A stretch of DNA of 64,000 bases from Eurosta solidaginis (GCF_040869045.1 NC_090319.1:286785693-286849692); one strand, 5' to 3'. Shown: positions 36,701 to 46,095, numbered from the stretch's first letter. Numbers and translations: made by a program. The notes: generated from the letters alone by a model not told the origin.

Positions 36701-39700
36701 CCTCCATTCTCAGTTACATACAATTTAACTTCTCTTCTTCGTTGAAGCGCTCAAAGTGGCAGGTATGGAATTTCCAAAATGTTTTTCTCTGAATAATAAC
36801 TTGTATGAGATATCTACTATTTCTGTGAAACTTTATTTGCATAGAATGGAAAAAAATTTGGCGTAAACAAATTTCTATGGTAGAGTATGCTAAAAAAAAA
36901 GTTTGAACAAGCGTGTATAGGATCGTTGAAAGACTTAAAAACCTCAAATTGCCATATTTTTTAACCGGAAATTCGCATCATATTTGGTATTTGGTGGTGT
37001 TTCTAAAATTGTACATACATTTAGACGTAAAAATTCTCAACAGTCATATCCTTCGATCCACAACTCACATCGTATTAGAAAGAAGACATACATACCTCTT
37101 ATTTCCACATATATTTAGATAAACTGGAATACATATTTATAAGAAGGTGGGCATGGTCCCGGCAGAGGACTTAGATTTCATAGGACTCATGTTCTATACA
37201 ATTTAACATTTCTAACAGTCATAGCTTCGACCTTGTTTATCTTATATTGTTCTGAAAGTGTTCCAGCTCGCAACCGGAACCTTTCCATTGGATCGAAAGA
37301 GATTTAACTGCAATAAACTCCATACTTATAAGCATACATACATATTGGGTCCCAAAGCATATGGGAATAGATGAAAATGAAAAAGCGGATGAAATAGCTA
37401 AAAAGGGCACATCCCTTGAAGCTTGTTCCGTAGACGTCCCAATTAGATTGGGCGAGATTAAGCGAAAGCGAGAGGTACACATGATCGACCAAGCGGGAAA
37501 GGCGTGGGTTCAAGCGCGGAGCTGTAAAGTGTTGTCGAAGATTATGTGTAGGTCTTACAACCTTAGACTAACAAAGTTGCTTCTATCATTAATAAGAGAG
37601 GACTGTAGACTCATGACGGGTATTCTGACTGGACACTGCCTTCTGGCGTCACATGCCCTTAAATTAGGCTTGGTCAGTGATAGCCGATACAGGAAATGCG
37701 GGTTGGAGGAGGAAACGATCGAGCACGTTCTGTGCTCGTGCCCTGCGCTTGCCAGGTTAAGACTCCAGCTATTAGGAGTGGTACAGCTGTCAGATCTAGA
37801 AGCACCAAGTGGCTTAAGGCCTAGGTAGCTTCTAGTATTTGCCAAGAGGACGGAGTTATTTTATAACATAGGTCCTGGTTTTTGATAGGGTTATTCAATT
37901 TGGTCGTTAAAACAAACTTCTGGTAACACTATAGACTCATTCAGTCTATGTGAGGTCCACATGTACCTGCCTTGCAGATGCCGTTCGGAGTCAGCATACA
38001 ATATAGGATCTACATGGTCCCGCCAATTTGTAGAGAAATTTAAAAGCAGCTTTACGCTATTTTGGAAGAAAAGCTCGGCCTTAAATCTCTTCGGAAGTTA
38101 TCGCGTCTTACATTTATTTTTATTTATGAGAGTGAAACATAGAACGGACTAAGAGTAAAGAATGTTATACGGAAGCAAAGAGAAGTAGGAAAGAAAAGGA
38201 GGTGAAGTAGAAAAGAGAATGTGAGAGAAAACATAAAAGAGCGGTAGGAATAGTCATAATGATAGAAATAAAGAAGGAAGGGGGGAAATACTAAGAGAGT
38301 GTGGGAGGAAGAGATTTGGAGCAAGATAGCTAGAGGAATAATTATAATTTATGGCAGAATGATAAATGCTTCGAAAGGAAGGGGAGGAGAAGAAGAGTGA
38401 GAAGGTAAGCCGTTTAGCCAGTAGTAGAAAAGGGGTTTTTTTTAGCAAGATTGCTTTGACCTACAACTTTGATACTCTGGTGGAAAATATGAAAATGTTA
38501 ACACGAACCTCTTTAAAATAAACGTTGCAAGTGTAATTCCTTATTTTTCATAATATTTAATAAACTTTTATGTTGGAAAAGGATGTAGAAGTAATAAAAA
38601 TCTAAGAACACTGTAGGTATATACACGTAGCCGTGCCTATCAGGCTATTTGCTTTGTGCTTATAATTTTTACTCTAATATAAAAATAAAATACGCCGAGT
38701 GTTAAACAGATAATCATAGGAACAAGAGTATACTGAATAATTTCAAAATGCCTCAATATTTAAGTTATTTGGGAATTTAGAAACAAACAACTTATGAGCT
38801 TTGGAGCTTCCGCAGCACTTATTAGTTATATTCTAAGCTGACGTTTAGTTACTCATTCTTCGCCCGCATTTTTCTATTTTCTTGCTCAGAATATCCCACA
38901 TTATCGCACCCACAGTCGATCTCCTTCCTCGGGCAGCCGCAATGGAACATCCGGCAACAATCATTGCCTCAGCACCAATATTGCAACATACACACCGACA
39001 TTGGCTTATGCCGAGAAAATACGCATTCCACACACCTTTATGGTGCACACCTATGGCATACCCACCGTATGTCAATATTGCAAGAAACTTCTCAAAGGTC
39101 TATTCAAGCAGGGCCTACAGTGTAAAGATTGTCAATATAATGCACATAAAAAGTGTTTAGATAAAGTGCCACACGATTGTACTGGTGAACGCCAATTACA
39201 TGCCAACGATTGTGCCGATAATACTCCCACACATGCGCATACGCCAAAAACAAATGACAATTTCTTCCGCGAAGAATTCGATGATAGTGATTTCGAAGAC
39301 AATCCCTCACCAAGTAGTGCTTATACAACAACAAATAATACGGCGGCGACGCATAAATATGGAGCAGCCGCAACTGGAGAAAAATCTACGCGTACCTACA
39401 TACCAAAGACGACAACGGATGCACACAACTCACCACCAGAACTGGTTAATGGGTTGGGCGGTGGAGGAGGAGGTGGTGATGATGGACGTAGTAAAGATGC
39501 TCGTAAAACCGGCGAAGGTCAAACGAATGATGGACAGTCGGAGCAATCAAGCTCATCTTCATCGCCTAGTGCCAATATTCCTCTAATGCGTATTGTGCAA
39601 TCTGTGAAACATACAAAAAAGCGCGGTGGACAAGCGATCAAGGAGGCCTGGCTGGTTCATTACACCAGTTTGGATAAGACAGTCAAACGTTATTTTTGGC

Positions 39701-42700
39701 GTTTAGATTCAAAAACGCTTACGTTAACATTATTCCACTCTGAACAAGGTAGCAAATATCATAAGGATATACCATTGTCGGAAATAGTTAGGATCGACAC
39801 CAATAGCGATCTGCGCGTAGACAACAATTATTGTTTCGAACTGAAGACAGCGACTATTAGCTATTATGTAGGACAAGATCCATTGGTTGGTGTACGCGAG
39901 GAGCAACCAGTAAGATTGCCGCCGGCGGAAAGTGGCATCGGTACGGATATTGCGAAGACTTGGGAGACAATCATTAGGCAGGCGTATATGCATGTGGCAA
40001 ATACACGTAAGTGCTCTTAAAGAAGATTACTTGTTGACGATGTAAAAGTTCCCTTTTTTTTGGTTACAGAATGTTGCGAAAACGAAGAAAACGTTCAGGA
40101 TATGGGTCAATTATATCAAATATTTCCCGATGAAGTACTCGGTTCAGGTCAATTCGGCGTTGTTTATGGAGGTCTACACAAAAAAACGAAGAGAGAAGTT
40201 GCCATTAAAGTTATTGACAAATTACGTTTTCCCACCAAACAAGAAGCCCAGCTTAAAAATGAAGTCGCCATATTGCAAGTGAGTAAAGAAATAGTCGTAG
40301 ATCAAGTACTAAAGAACTGCAGGACTCAAAAAGTTAAAAAATTATTAACTTTTAATCTTTAAATCTCAATAAATGAGAAACTTCGAATTAAAGACCTCAG
40401 TTGTTTTAGGTGTTTGCGTATCGAATCCCTTTCAGGGGATTTCCAGCACAATTTATAGCTTCCCCAACTCACTTAGCCGTTGCAAATCATGTTTGTTTAG
40501 CAGGTGTGGCTCTGGCGACCCTAAATTCCTCACGGATGGAAGGGGTTGGATGATCTAGAAGGTTCAATGGTGATTATCAAATCTATAACCAGACGTTCTG
40601 GCTAGTACATTAATATTGCAAGTATTCTGAATGTATCCAATTAATATCTGGCATAGGGCCACCAACATCGGTAAATTCCAGGAAATCTCATGTGACTCGG
40701 CACCCAGATTAAAATAGCTTCCCAATGATTGACGGACACTATGTGTACCGGCTGACCACTGAAATACAGAATGCGTTAGAGTGCGAAGCAATTGTGCTTC
40801 TTGGACGTAACCTTCGATAACACATCTCACAACGGTGTTAGTCGTACGCGCGAATTAAGAGAAGTTAACTGTTCTAAAAGAATAGGATAGACTCTCTTTT
40901 CATACGAGGATAACCGACCGACAACTCCACAAAGGGCTGTCCACAAAGTTCGAACCAGTTCACCTTCTCCAAAAAATATTTCTCACATCGGATGAAATGT
41001 TGCAGAAAAGTGTGACACTCTGAGGCGCATAGTATAAGAACAGGCAGGTAGTGTTACCCTGGGGATCTAAGCTAAAGAAGGTTAATGCCGAGGCAGGGTA
41101 ATTCAAAACCCAACGTATAGAAAAACTAAACTTTAACGCATTCAGTTTCACAGGGACAACATTAACCTAAACCTTAGATGTAGGCCGAACTGCTTTTCCA
41201 ATGCATCGTGCTCCTTTTTATTTTTCCTACAAATTGGTGGGACGGGACCTACATGTTTTACGCCAACTCTGAACGGCATCTGCACGGCAAATGAGTTTTC
41301 AAGGCGAGGCAAAGTTACATGGGACATTTCCATAGTTGAGAGTTTCAATCGAAACCATGGGCTTGCATCGCACAACGACGGCTAGAAGACACCAAAAGGC
41401 ATAGCACAGGAATAGCATATCCGTACCACTTTGACGATTTTTTTTAAATCAAGAGAGATAAATCCGGATTGTAACTATACATATGGCACCATTTTGCTAC
41501 TTTGCGCTCAACGGGCAGCTAACACTACTATCCATCTGGCCTGAGTTACGGGGGTAGTTGAACAAAGCGGACAACTTGGCAACAGATCGCTTGAAAACGA
41601 CATGAAATTAAACAATAAACGATGAACTTGCTTCAGTAAAAGCGGGGATATAAATGCAGAGCCCATCCTCGTAGGTTACGATGTCTTTTAAGGAAAAAGA
41701 CTTAAGGTTTTGGCACATACACTCCATGAAGCCGACTACCATAATCGAATTTTTGTGTGTGCCCAAGTCGAGACCTATATATCGCAGTGTATAACTTTAC
41801 AAATATCTAAGCATACGCCATATACAACAGGATTCGACAACCCCGGAACCTTAGTGAGCTTCCAGAAACATAATATCCACTTTTCCCCCGACATGTTTTA
41901 CCTTGATCAGCTTCCTTGAAACCTTTAAAGTGGCCCTAGGGTATATAAATTCTAGATTGTGAAGGACTAGCGATAACTGCAAAAACAAGTTCAGCTTAGA
42001 AATCAAACGGAGAATAACTTCTCCGAATAAGTGCTTTATTGGACTGAATAGGCAATAGGATAGTAAGGTCCTCTATTGAAGAACAAAAATTACGCTCTAC
42101 ATACCTCTCCTGATGTATGGCACGGAATCATGGACTGTCTCGAGAGAAGATGAAAAAGCTTTTGGAGTTTTCGAGAGAATAGTTTTCCAGAAGATGTATG
42201 GTCCTGTCCGTCATGCGATGGCGAATATCGGAGGAGGTATACGACGATATGACGATAGTGTAGCAAAAAAAAAAAACCCAAAGGCTTCGCTTGTTACGTC
42301 ATGTTATGCAAATGGACACAGACGATCCGCCATTTCAGTCAACGCCGCAGTTTCAAAGCAGTGGAAGGGGAAGACCTCTACTGAGTTAGAAGAAGTAAGT
42401 AGAGGAAGACTTGACCTCGCTTGGTGCTTTAGGGACTTTCCATCTTTTAGTACACAAAGCATTACATTTGAAGTTTGGTATGATCACAAGTTGCGTAATA
42501 TGTAGGGGCTTTATCATAGATACCCGACCCATTAAGAGATACCATAAATGAAAATTATATACCAAGTACCTGAGTGGTGATGCAACCATGCCCTTCTGGG
42601 AATTGTGTTTTTTTAGTCCGACCCTGACAGATCTTATTGTGTTTAAAGTATTAAAATATTAAAAATTAAGGTCGAGCATTGTTCTGTTATTCCATAGCTT

Positions 42701-43574
42701 CTTTCGTGCATCTATCCTGGGCTTCTTATTAAAAATTTTAATTAATTTCACTCCTTGTTCACAGAATATTTCACACTGTGGCGTTGTGAATTTGGAGCGT
42801 ATGTTCGAAACCCCAGAGCGTATATTTGTTGTAATGGAAAAACTTAAGGGCGATATGTTGGAGATGATACTCTCACACGAAAAGGGACGCCTTAGTGAAC
42901 GAGTAACGAAATTTCTCATCACACAAATACTCATTGCCCTTAAGCATTTGCACAGCAAAAATATTGTACATTGTGATTTGAAGCCGGAAAATGTGCTACT
43001 CTCATCAGATGCGGAATTTCCACAAGTAAAACTTTGTGATTTTGGTTATGCTAGAATTATTGGGGAAAAATCGTTCAGACGATCTGTTGTGGGAACACCA
43101 GCGTACTTGGGTGAGTATTTAAAATGCCTATCTTAATATATGTATAAATTCTTCTGTATGTTTGTTTTTGACTAAAATCCTCCTAAACGAATGGCCTTAT
43201 TTTGATGAAATTATGCGTGTATGTGTTTAAGGAGATTTGAGGATGCCTGAGACTTACAATTTAGTCAGGGAAGTGGACCAGAGACCAACCAAAAAATCTA
43301 ATTTATGGTGCTATTCATTTTAAATTCGGCATGGTGGTGCCCCTTTTACCAAGATAATACTTGAGACACTTTTCATTCCTGGAAATAGACCAGGGGCCAA
43401 TCTTTGCTAAATAAAAATAGCCGATTCGCTTGAAAGATAGTGTGGCGAATGTTGACATCACTAGGCTGTGAGTAAATAATCACGCAACAACAAAAACATG
43501 AAGCAGCCACTCTTATATATATACATGTCCACGTTAAACCTAGCAACACTTATGTAGAAGGCGACGAAAAGATA

Positions 43575-43613
<39 letters not shown>

Positions 43614-44734
43614 CATCAGCCGAAATAGTTACTCACACATACCCATGCATATGGCTATAAACTACAGATATACATGTATATAGCTGTTTACCAAGCAGGA
43701 GATACAAAAGTTCTAGAAGGTGAAACGTCTAGACCTTTGGAGAAATATGCAGACGAGGCAACAGAGAGTATAAAAGCAGCGCAAGCTGAGTATTAACTAT
43801 CAGTTGAGATTTAAACTCGCTATTGGTTGTGAAGTATACTTGTGAAGAACTACTCCCAAATTAATCAAAATAAAGACCAGTTTGCAATACGGAATATTGG
43901 AGTGATTTATTCAACAGTTTAGCGATTCGAACGTTAGCAGAAGAAATTTCTCTAAATTCGTTATAATAGGTATACTTCCGGACTACCTCATTATTTAAGA
44001 AACTTTTCTTTCCGGGTATTAGACCAGGGACCGTATTATTCCAAAAAATCTAATTTAGGGTGCGATTCCCTTGAAATTCGGTACAGGGTCAAATCTTTTG
44101 CCAACATAACATTTGAGAAATCTTTCATTCCGTATTGAGTAAAAATAAGTTTCACTTATAAAAATTTAAGATAAAGTAGATTTGAGAGTGACGAAGAGAA
44201 GTGTGTCCCCTATTTAAATGTAGGCAAACCAATTTTCGGGCAGAACAGAGTACGTTGGGTACTTTGTTATGTATCTATATTAGAAATTTATTATTATCTT
44301 TATAGCACCCGAGGTATTGCGCAACAAAGGCTACAACCGTTCACTGGATATGTGGTCTGTTGGTGTCATCATTTATGTAAGTCTAAGCGGGACATTCCCC
44401 TTCAACGAGGAAGAAGATATCAATGATCAAATTCAGAATGCTGCTTTCATGTATCCACCAAATCCATGGAAAGAGATCTCCTCTAATGGTTTGTATATAA
44501 AGCAAGAATAGAATAAATTTCATAATAAAGCAAATATTTCTCATTTCAGCCATTGACCTCATCAACAATCTGCTACAAGTAAAACAACGTAAACGCTACA
44601 CCGTCGACAAAAGTCTACAACATTATTGGCTACAGGACAAGCATACATATAGAGATTTACGCAATTTGGAGGGTCAAGTAGGCACACGATATTTGACGCA
44701 TGAAGCGGATGACATGAGATGGGCTGATATGTGA
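21611..44734 (+). CDS. PKD: Protein kinase D (PKD), nine coding exons
   Basis: Ser/Thr kinase of the CaMK group, activated by diacylglycerol and PKC; it acts at Golgi and plasma membranes. Exons: 21611-21736, 32428-32572, 32688-32825, 32908-33089, 38890-40006, 40070-40278, 42765-43110, 44306-44488, 44550-44734; phases agree, giving 876 aa. Order: ubiquitin-like dimerisation region 1-90; C1a 105-154; C1b 245-294; Ser/Gly-rich linker; PH about 433-566; kinase from about 585. Kinase landmarks: GSGQFGVV 594-601, Lys616, HCDLKPEN 708-715, DFG 731-733, activation-loop Ser742 and Ser746, APE 755-757. All key residues are present. The C1-C1-PH-kinase order excludes PKC and CaMK paralogs. The stop is TGA followed by C, with an open 109-codon extension (separate entry). 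The exon 4 donor is the least certain border. Confidence 0.93.
21993..22171. repeat. Palindrome of AAAAGTCCGG motifs (intron 1)
   Basis: Left arm 21993-22053 and right arm 22119-22171 are inverted copies (TTAGTTAAACTC, GACTTTTAAAA and AAAAGTCCGG on opposite strands). The loop carries further CCGGACTTTT and AAAAGTCCGG copies. Weaker pairing reaches about 21840 and 22215. Probably a MITE-like hairpin; no relative elsewhere in the window. Confidence 0.6.
22255..22472 (-). repeat. High-copy noncoding repeat, short internally deleted copy
   Basis: Minus orientation. The terminal block (CTCAG/GCTGAG, hairpin GTTCGG...CCGAAC, CCTTCCTTACTTGTT) is joined directly to an inner block (AAAGACGGATAAAGCGATG) that lies far apart in full copies, so about 1.5 kb has been lost between them. 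Lies in PKD intron 1. Confidence 0.65.
22473..24250. other. No gene seen (PKD intron 1)
   Basis: AT-rich intronic sequence. Short frames at 23092-23274 and 23909-24140 on the minus strand have no recognisable content. A small perfect-looking hairpin, GAGAGCAACTGCTCTC, is at about 24112-24127. Confidence 0.45.
24255..25790 (-). repeat. High-copy noncoding repeat, minus copy
   Basis: Minus-strand copy of the family described at 14982, lying in PKD intron 1. It keeps the inner blocks (CCACGCCCACTTTTTCGATA, AAAGACGGATAAAGCGA, CAGTCAAGCGTCTGTC) and a shortened 130-bp tandem part (about 25300-25560), and ends with the GAACTTAGCC-type terminus and TTACTTGTT near 25785. The GTCY end is missing. Confidence 0.7.
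25939..26085 (+). repeat. 21-bp minisatellite, seven units
   Basis: Seven consecutive 21-bp units of the pattern CATTTGxxCxTTTCTCAAxxA, each diverged at the middle and end positions but with exact length kept. Being a multiple of three, the array reads through as a 7-residue repeat in one frame, but nothing suggests that it is translated. Lies in PKD intron 1. Confidence 0.75.
26790..27056 (-). mobile_element. SINE, worn minus copy
   Basis: Same body order as the SINE at 19383, on the minus strand: AAGAGATTTAGGCCCAG, TCTTCCAATTTGCGTC, GCATCTGAAAAGCAGATGAG, CTTTTCATGGCAGAAATACA. The tRNA-like head is decayed (CACCATGGCGACCGCAG). Confidence 0.65.
27057..28629. other. No gene seen (PKD intron 1)
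   Basis: AT-rich intronic sequence. A second partial SINE-like phrase (CTTTTCATGGCAGATACCTA) lies near 27137. No exon-like frame with flanking splice signals was found. Confidence 0.45.
28630..29300. repeat. Pyrimidine-rich interspersed repeat
   Basis: Begins AAACTAGCGTACCCGGCAGA, a phrase I associate with Helitron-like insect repeats. It then runs through a C/T-rich stretch (28700-28890) with several CACTTCCATTCC-like phrases. The open frame 28580-28999 only reflects this base bias. Confidence 0.35.
29380..29830. repeat. DINE-1/mini-me-like repeat
   Basis: Contains GGAAAACTAGTCCCTCAATT, then ATCGGACCACTATAGCTTAT and a terminus TATATACTCAACGTGAGTTT. These match the order of conserved blocks in DINE-1/INE-1 type (Helitron-related) repeats of flies as I remember them. 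Noncoding, in PKD intron 1. Confidence 0.5.
30633..32281 (-). repeat. High-copy noncoding repeat, near-complete minus copy
   Basis: Minus copy with both ends: CTCAGCTGAGCAGAGCTCAC at the left, then a GTCCGTCCGTCCGTCTGTCC run (about 30779-30798), the TTTTTCGATATCGAAAATTT block, a reduced 130-bp tandem part (31900-32200), and CCCGAACTTAGACC...TACTTGTT at the right. Ends only ~150 bp before PKD exon 2. Noncoding. Confidence 0.75.
32428..32572 (+). CDS. PKD: PKD coding exon 2
   Basis: Residues 43-90 plus one base: [15 protein letters not shown] and [12 protein letters not shown], the second half of the ubiquitin-like N-terminal region. Acceptor TTCTCTTACAG, donor ATC|GTAAGT, phase 1. Confidence 0.92.
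32688..32825 (+). CDS. PKD: PKD coding exon 3 (first half of C1a)
   Basis: [20 protein letters not shown] supplies His105 and the first Cys pair (118, 121) of the diacylglycerol-binding C1a finger. Acceptor CACACAG, donor GATG|GTAAGT, phase 1. Confidence 0.92.
32908..33089 (+). CDS. PKD: PKD coding exon 4 (end of C1a and linker)
   Basis: [17 protein letters not shown] completes C1a, followed by a Ser/Arg-rich linker ([16 protein letters not shown]). The chosen donor TTG|GTAAAA at 33090 is the only GT in the phase needed by exon 5 that I found, but it is weak. Unspliced, the frame runs 14 more codons to TAA at 33132-33134, which would give a 211-aa C1a-only product. Confidence 0.75.
33135..33796. 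other. No gene seen (PKD intron 4 start)
   Basis: AT-rich intron sequence with no recognised repeat. Confidence 0.4.
33797..34196. mobile_element. Palindromic MITE, copy 2
   Basis: 400-bp relative of 20248-20696. It starts with the same 20 bases (ATTAGACTGGGTCGATTTAT) and ends AAATCGACCCACCCTAAT. It is flanked by ATAC at 33793-33796 and 34197-34200. Lies in PKD intron 4. Confidence 0.85.
34442..34790 (-). mobile_element. SINE, minus copy
   Basis: Body landmarks in order: GGTAACCTCCGAAGAGATTT, CCAATTTGCGTCGTG, CGGCATCTGCAAGGCAGATG, CTTGCCAAAT, and the head GGAGCATGCTACCACCACAC. Lies in PKD intron 4, antisense to the gene. Confidence 0.75.
34791..36309. other. No gene seen (PKD intron 4)
   Basis: AT-rich. 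A 92-codon frame at 35544-35822 has no recognised motif and no splice context. A C-rich run (CTCCCTCCCCCCCCCCCACC, about 35950-35969) stands out. Confidence 0.4.
36310..36580 (-). mobile_element. SINE, minus copy with internal deletion
   Basis: Keeps the tail-side block (GAATAGATTCAGGCCGATCT) and the head (GCAAAGTACGCTACCGGCGG, B-box strand GAACCCAAGATCTTCGG), but the middle is shortened relative to the copy at 19383. Confidence 0.65.
37335..37960 (+). pseudogene. LOA-like LINE 3' fragment
   Basis: Same family as 9348-14591 and clearly alignable. The RNase H block ([17 protein letters not shown]), [14 protein letters not shown] and the Cys/His part ([15 protein letters not shown]) are in one continuous frame, 37361-37828, because this copy has the 32 nt missing at 14166. 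5'-truncated, ending near TATGTGAGGTCCACATG, where a partial SINE follows at once. Lies in PKD intron 4, sense. Confidence 0.8.
37965..38128 (+). mobile_element. SINE 3' half
   Basis: CTGCCTTGCAGATGCCGTTC through CCTTAAATCTCTTCGGAAG to TTACATTTATTTTTAT. Only the tail half is present, abutting the LINE end at 37960. Confidence 0.65.
38129..38435 (+). repeat. Purine-rich tract (PKD intron 4)
   Basis: About 300 bases with a strong A/G bias on the + strand (for example AAAGAGAAGTAGGAAAGAAA and GGAAGGGGAGGAGAAGAAGA). No period is clear. Low-complexity sequence; the minus-strand frames through it are artefacts of the bias. Confidence 0.6.
38890..40006 (+). CDS. PKD: PKD coding exon 5 (C1b, linker, PH)
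   Basis: 1117 nt. Encodes YRTHSRSPS, then C1b ([17 protein letters not shown] to [12 protein letters not shown], residues 245-294), an acidic to Gly/Ser-rich linker with GGGGGG and SSSSSS runs, and a PH domain (about 433-566; [30 protein letters not shown]). Acceptor TTGCTCAG, donor CAC|GTAAGT, phase 1. Confidence 0.93.
40070..40278 (+). CDS. PKD: PKD coding exon 6 (kinase N-lobe)
   Basis: [20 protein letters not shown] followed by [20 protein letters not shown]. Carries the glycine loop and catalytic Lys616. Acceptor GGTTACAG, donor CAA|GTGAGT, phase 0. Confidence 0.95.
40420..40560 (+). mobile_element. LINE/SINE 3'-module fragment
   Basis: AATCCCTTTCAGGGGATTTC, ATTTATAGCTTCCCCAACTC and TTTAGCAGGTGTGGCTCTGG match, on the opposite strand, the 3' module at 56940-57340. 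Only ~140 bp is left, in PKD intron 6. Confidence 0.5.
41170..41310 (-). mobile_element. SINE fragment
   Basis: Body only: GATGTAGGCCGAACTGCTTT, AAATTGGTGGGACGGGACCT and CGGCATCTGCACGGCAAATG. Head and tail are lost. Confidence 0.55.
42020..42300 (+). pseudogene. RTE LINE fragment
   Basis: Related to 2140-2961: [31 protein letters not shown], then [14 protein letters not shown] and RRYDD. Frames are broken. Lies in PKD intron 6, sense. Confidence 0.7.
42765..43110 (+). CDS. PKD: PKD coding exon 7 (kinase core)
   Basis: Holds the catalytic loop HCDLKPEN (Asp710), DFGYAR, and the activation segment [15 protein letters not shown] with Ser742 and Ser746. Acceptor TTGTTCACAG, donor TTGG|GTGAGT, phase 1. 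Confidence 0.95.
43441..43965 (+). mobile_element. Solo LTR in PKD intron 7
   Basis: 525 bp between ATAG at 43437-43440 and ATAG at 43966-43969, a 4-bp target duplication. It starts TGTGGCGAATG and ends AAATTCGTTATA. Near the 3' end, TTTATTCAACAGTTTAGCGA and ATTCGAACGTTAGCAG match the LTRs at 4889/8029, so it is a related Gypsy-like family. It holds a TATAAAA box (43769-43775), an AATAAA signal (43869-43874) and a (CA)n run (about 43575-43608). Sense relative to PKD. Confidence 0.85.
43575..43608. repeat. (CA)n microsatellite
   Basis: About 17 CA dinucleotides (ACACAC...) inside the solo LTR. Confidence 0.9.
44306..44488 (+). CDS. PKD: PKD coding exon 8 (kinase C-lobe)
   Basis: [20 protein letters not shown], then [20 protein letters not shown]. 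Acceptor TTTATAG, donor AATG|GTTTGT, phase 1. Confidence 0.94.
44550..44734 (+). CDS. PKD: PKD coding exon 9 (kinase end and stop)
   Basis: [20 protein letters not shown], then [14 protein letters not shown] and TGA at 44732-44734. Vertebrate PKDs continue some tens of residues after the corresponding LRW, so the first stop lies rather early. Acceptor CTCATTTCAG. Confidence 0.92.
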
Positions 44735-45064
44735 CCGAATGAAGGAGAGAGTGATATCAAAACTGTACAAAAAGTAGAAGAACAAAATAAAGCACAAAAC
44801 GAACAAAGAAATGAAGTTTGTGAAAAGAAAGCACAAAAGCAGGAATTTCAACAATTGTTTGCCATTAAAGAGCAGCAACAACATCAGCAACACCTAGAAC
44901 ATGCACGACAACGCCAAAATTTGTCCATACAATCACAACATAATCGTCATATCGATGCTGAATCTTGTGTGTGCCGCAGTTTACCCGGCGCACCAAAAGT
45001 CGAGGCGATCGGTGATAAAGCCATTAAATGGATGCGTGGTCATTTATGTCGAAATATAAAATGA
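44735..45064 (+). CDS. PKD: In-frame 109-codon extension after the PKD stop
   Basis: Directly after TGA, in the same frame, 109 sense codons run to TGA at 45062-45064. The peptide starts PNEGESDIKTVQKVEEQ, is Glu/Lys/Gln-rich with a QQQHQQH stretch, and ends with SCVCRSLPGAPKVEAIGDKA, then KWMRGHLCRNIK. The context is TGA-C, the leakiest stop context in flies. By chance such a run has a probability of about 0.5% even at uniform codon use. Choices: translational readthrough; a recent nonsense change within a normal C-terminus; or a retained relic. No convincing intron could skip the TGA, since the upstream sequence is purine-rich without a pyrimidine tract. Not included in the 876-aa count. 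Confidence 0.6.
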   Translation, partial: PNEGESDIKTVQKVEEQNKAQNEQRNEVCEKKAQKQEFQQLFAIKEQQQHQQHLEHARQRQNLSIQSQHNRHIDAESCVCRSLPGAPKVEAIGDKAIKWMRGHLCRNIK

Positions 45065-46090
45065 GATTCATATTTTAAAATAATGTTTTAATGAGAGTTA
45101 ATTAATAAGAAATAATACAAATATCTATAAGTAAGACAAATCCATAAACTTCTAACAAGAAACTCAAATTGTGGTCAAAAGTTAATCTCATCATATGCAG
45201 GAAGCTTAAAAAAGCATAAAACAGTAGGGTAATTTAATTGAGCTAGTCTAAAATCACATGTATATTTTGAAAAGCTGGCATGGATTATTTAATGAGTTCA
45301 GTCCGGCGCAAAATAAGACTCTCGAGAAGTTGCCAAATCAGCTGCTAAATTAAACTGTTTTAGAAAGGCTATACTTTGGCACAAGCCGAGGAATGTATGA
45401 TATAAAACAGAAATTGCATGCCCAGACTAATGAGTTGCGGGACATTCGCGGTCAGCACTCCTTTATAAATCAAGAGGCCGTATTGAGAATGTTAAAAATA
45501 TTGTCTAAAAGCTTCAGTTCAGTTCAGTTGGATTTCTCTAATAGAAAATATTTTCAGGGATAAGGTGAAACAAGGTTGAAGGACATAAGGCAAAAAATAT
45601 AATTAGCCTTATGGTCACTCGAGAAAAAATGAGTTGACCGTATGGCCTTTACGGAAAATCAGAATAGCCATAATGTCAATATCGTTGTTATTGTAACCAT
45701 CTAAAATTTGACGCTGTAACTATTTCATATGATCATAACTTCAATTCACTTTGTATCCATTTAAAGTGGACATAGGGTCAATTGACTTTATGACGACTGA
45801 CCTTATGTCACCTCTTCTTGTTCAGTACCGCGAGAGTACATGATCGCGCGAAATTGTATTACTATTTCGCATATCTATGGGCGGATGTGCGCCAATATTT
45901 CGCAGCGTGACTACCAAATTCCTGTTTCGCATTATAATTTCTCTTTAACTTCAAACATACTTTCTATTGCTATACGTCAATTCAATGAGAGAGAGCCTTT
46001 GAAAAACGTATTCGCATCCACGAATTTCGCACTACTCAGCAGTCTCGACTTGCTCGCCCCACATGGAAATACTTTTTCTTATTGAAACAA
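45065..46090. other. PKD 3' flank, no further gene seen
   Basis: AT-rich presumed 3' UTR and intergenic sequence. No canonical AATAAA was found close after 45064, so the PKD 3' end is not fixed. The short frame 45840-46085 has no motif. Confidence 0.45.
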
Positions 46091-46095
46091 GTTTT

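Larger units (their letters stand above)
40279..42764. other. PKD intron 6 with retroelement fragments
   Basis: Besides the fragments listed separately (40420, 41170, 42020), this intron shows no coding. Positions 40560-41150 and 41400-42000 have no recognised repeat. Confidence 0.45.

Noticed and set aside
44679..44844. Cryptic intron that would splice around the PKD TGA (CAA|GTAGGC to AAGCAG)
   Set aside because: In phase at both ends, but the region before the AG is purine-rich with no pyrimidine tract; an unlikely acceptor.
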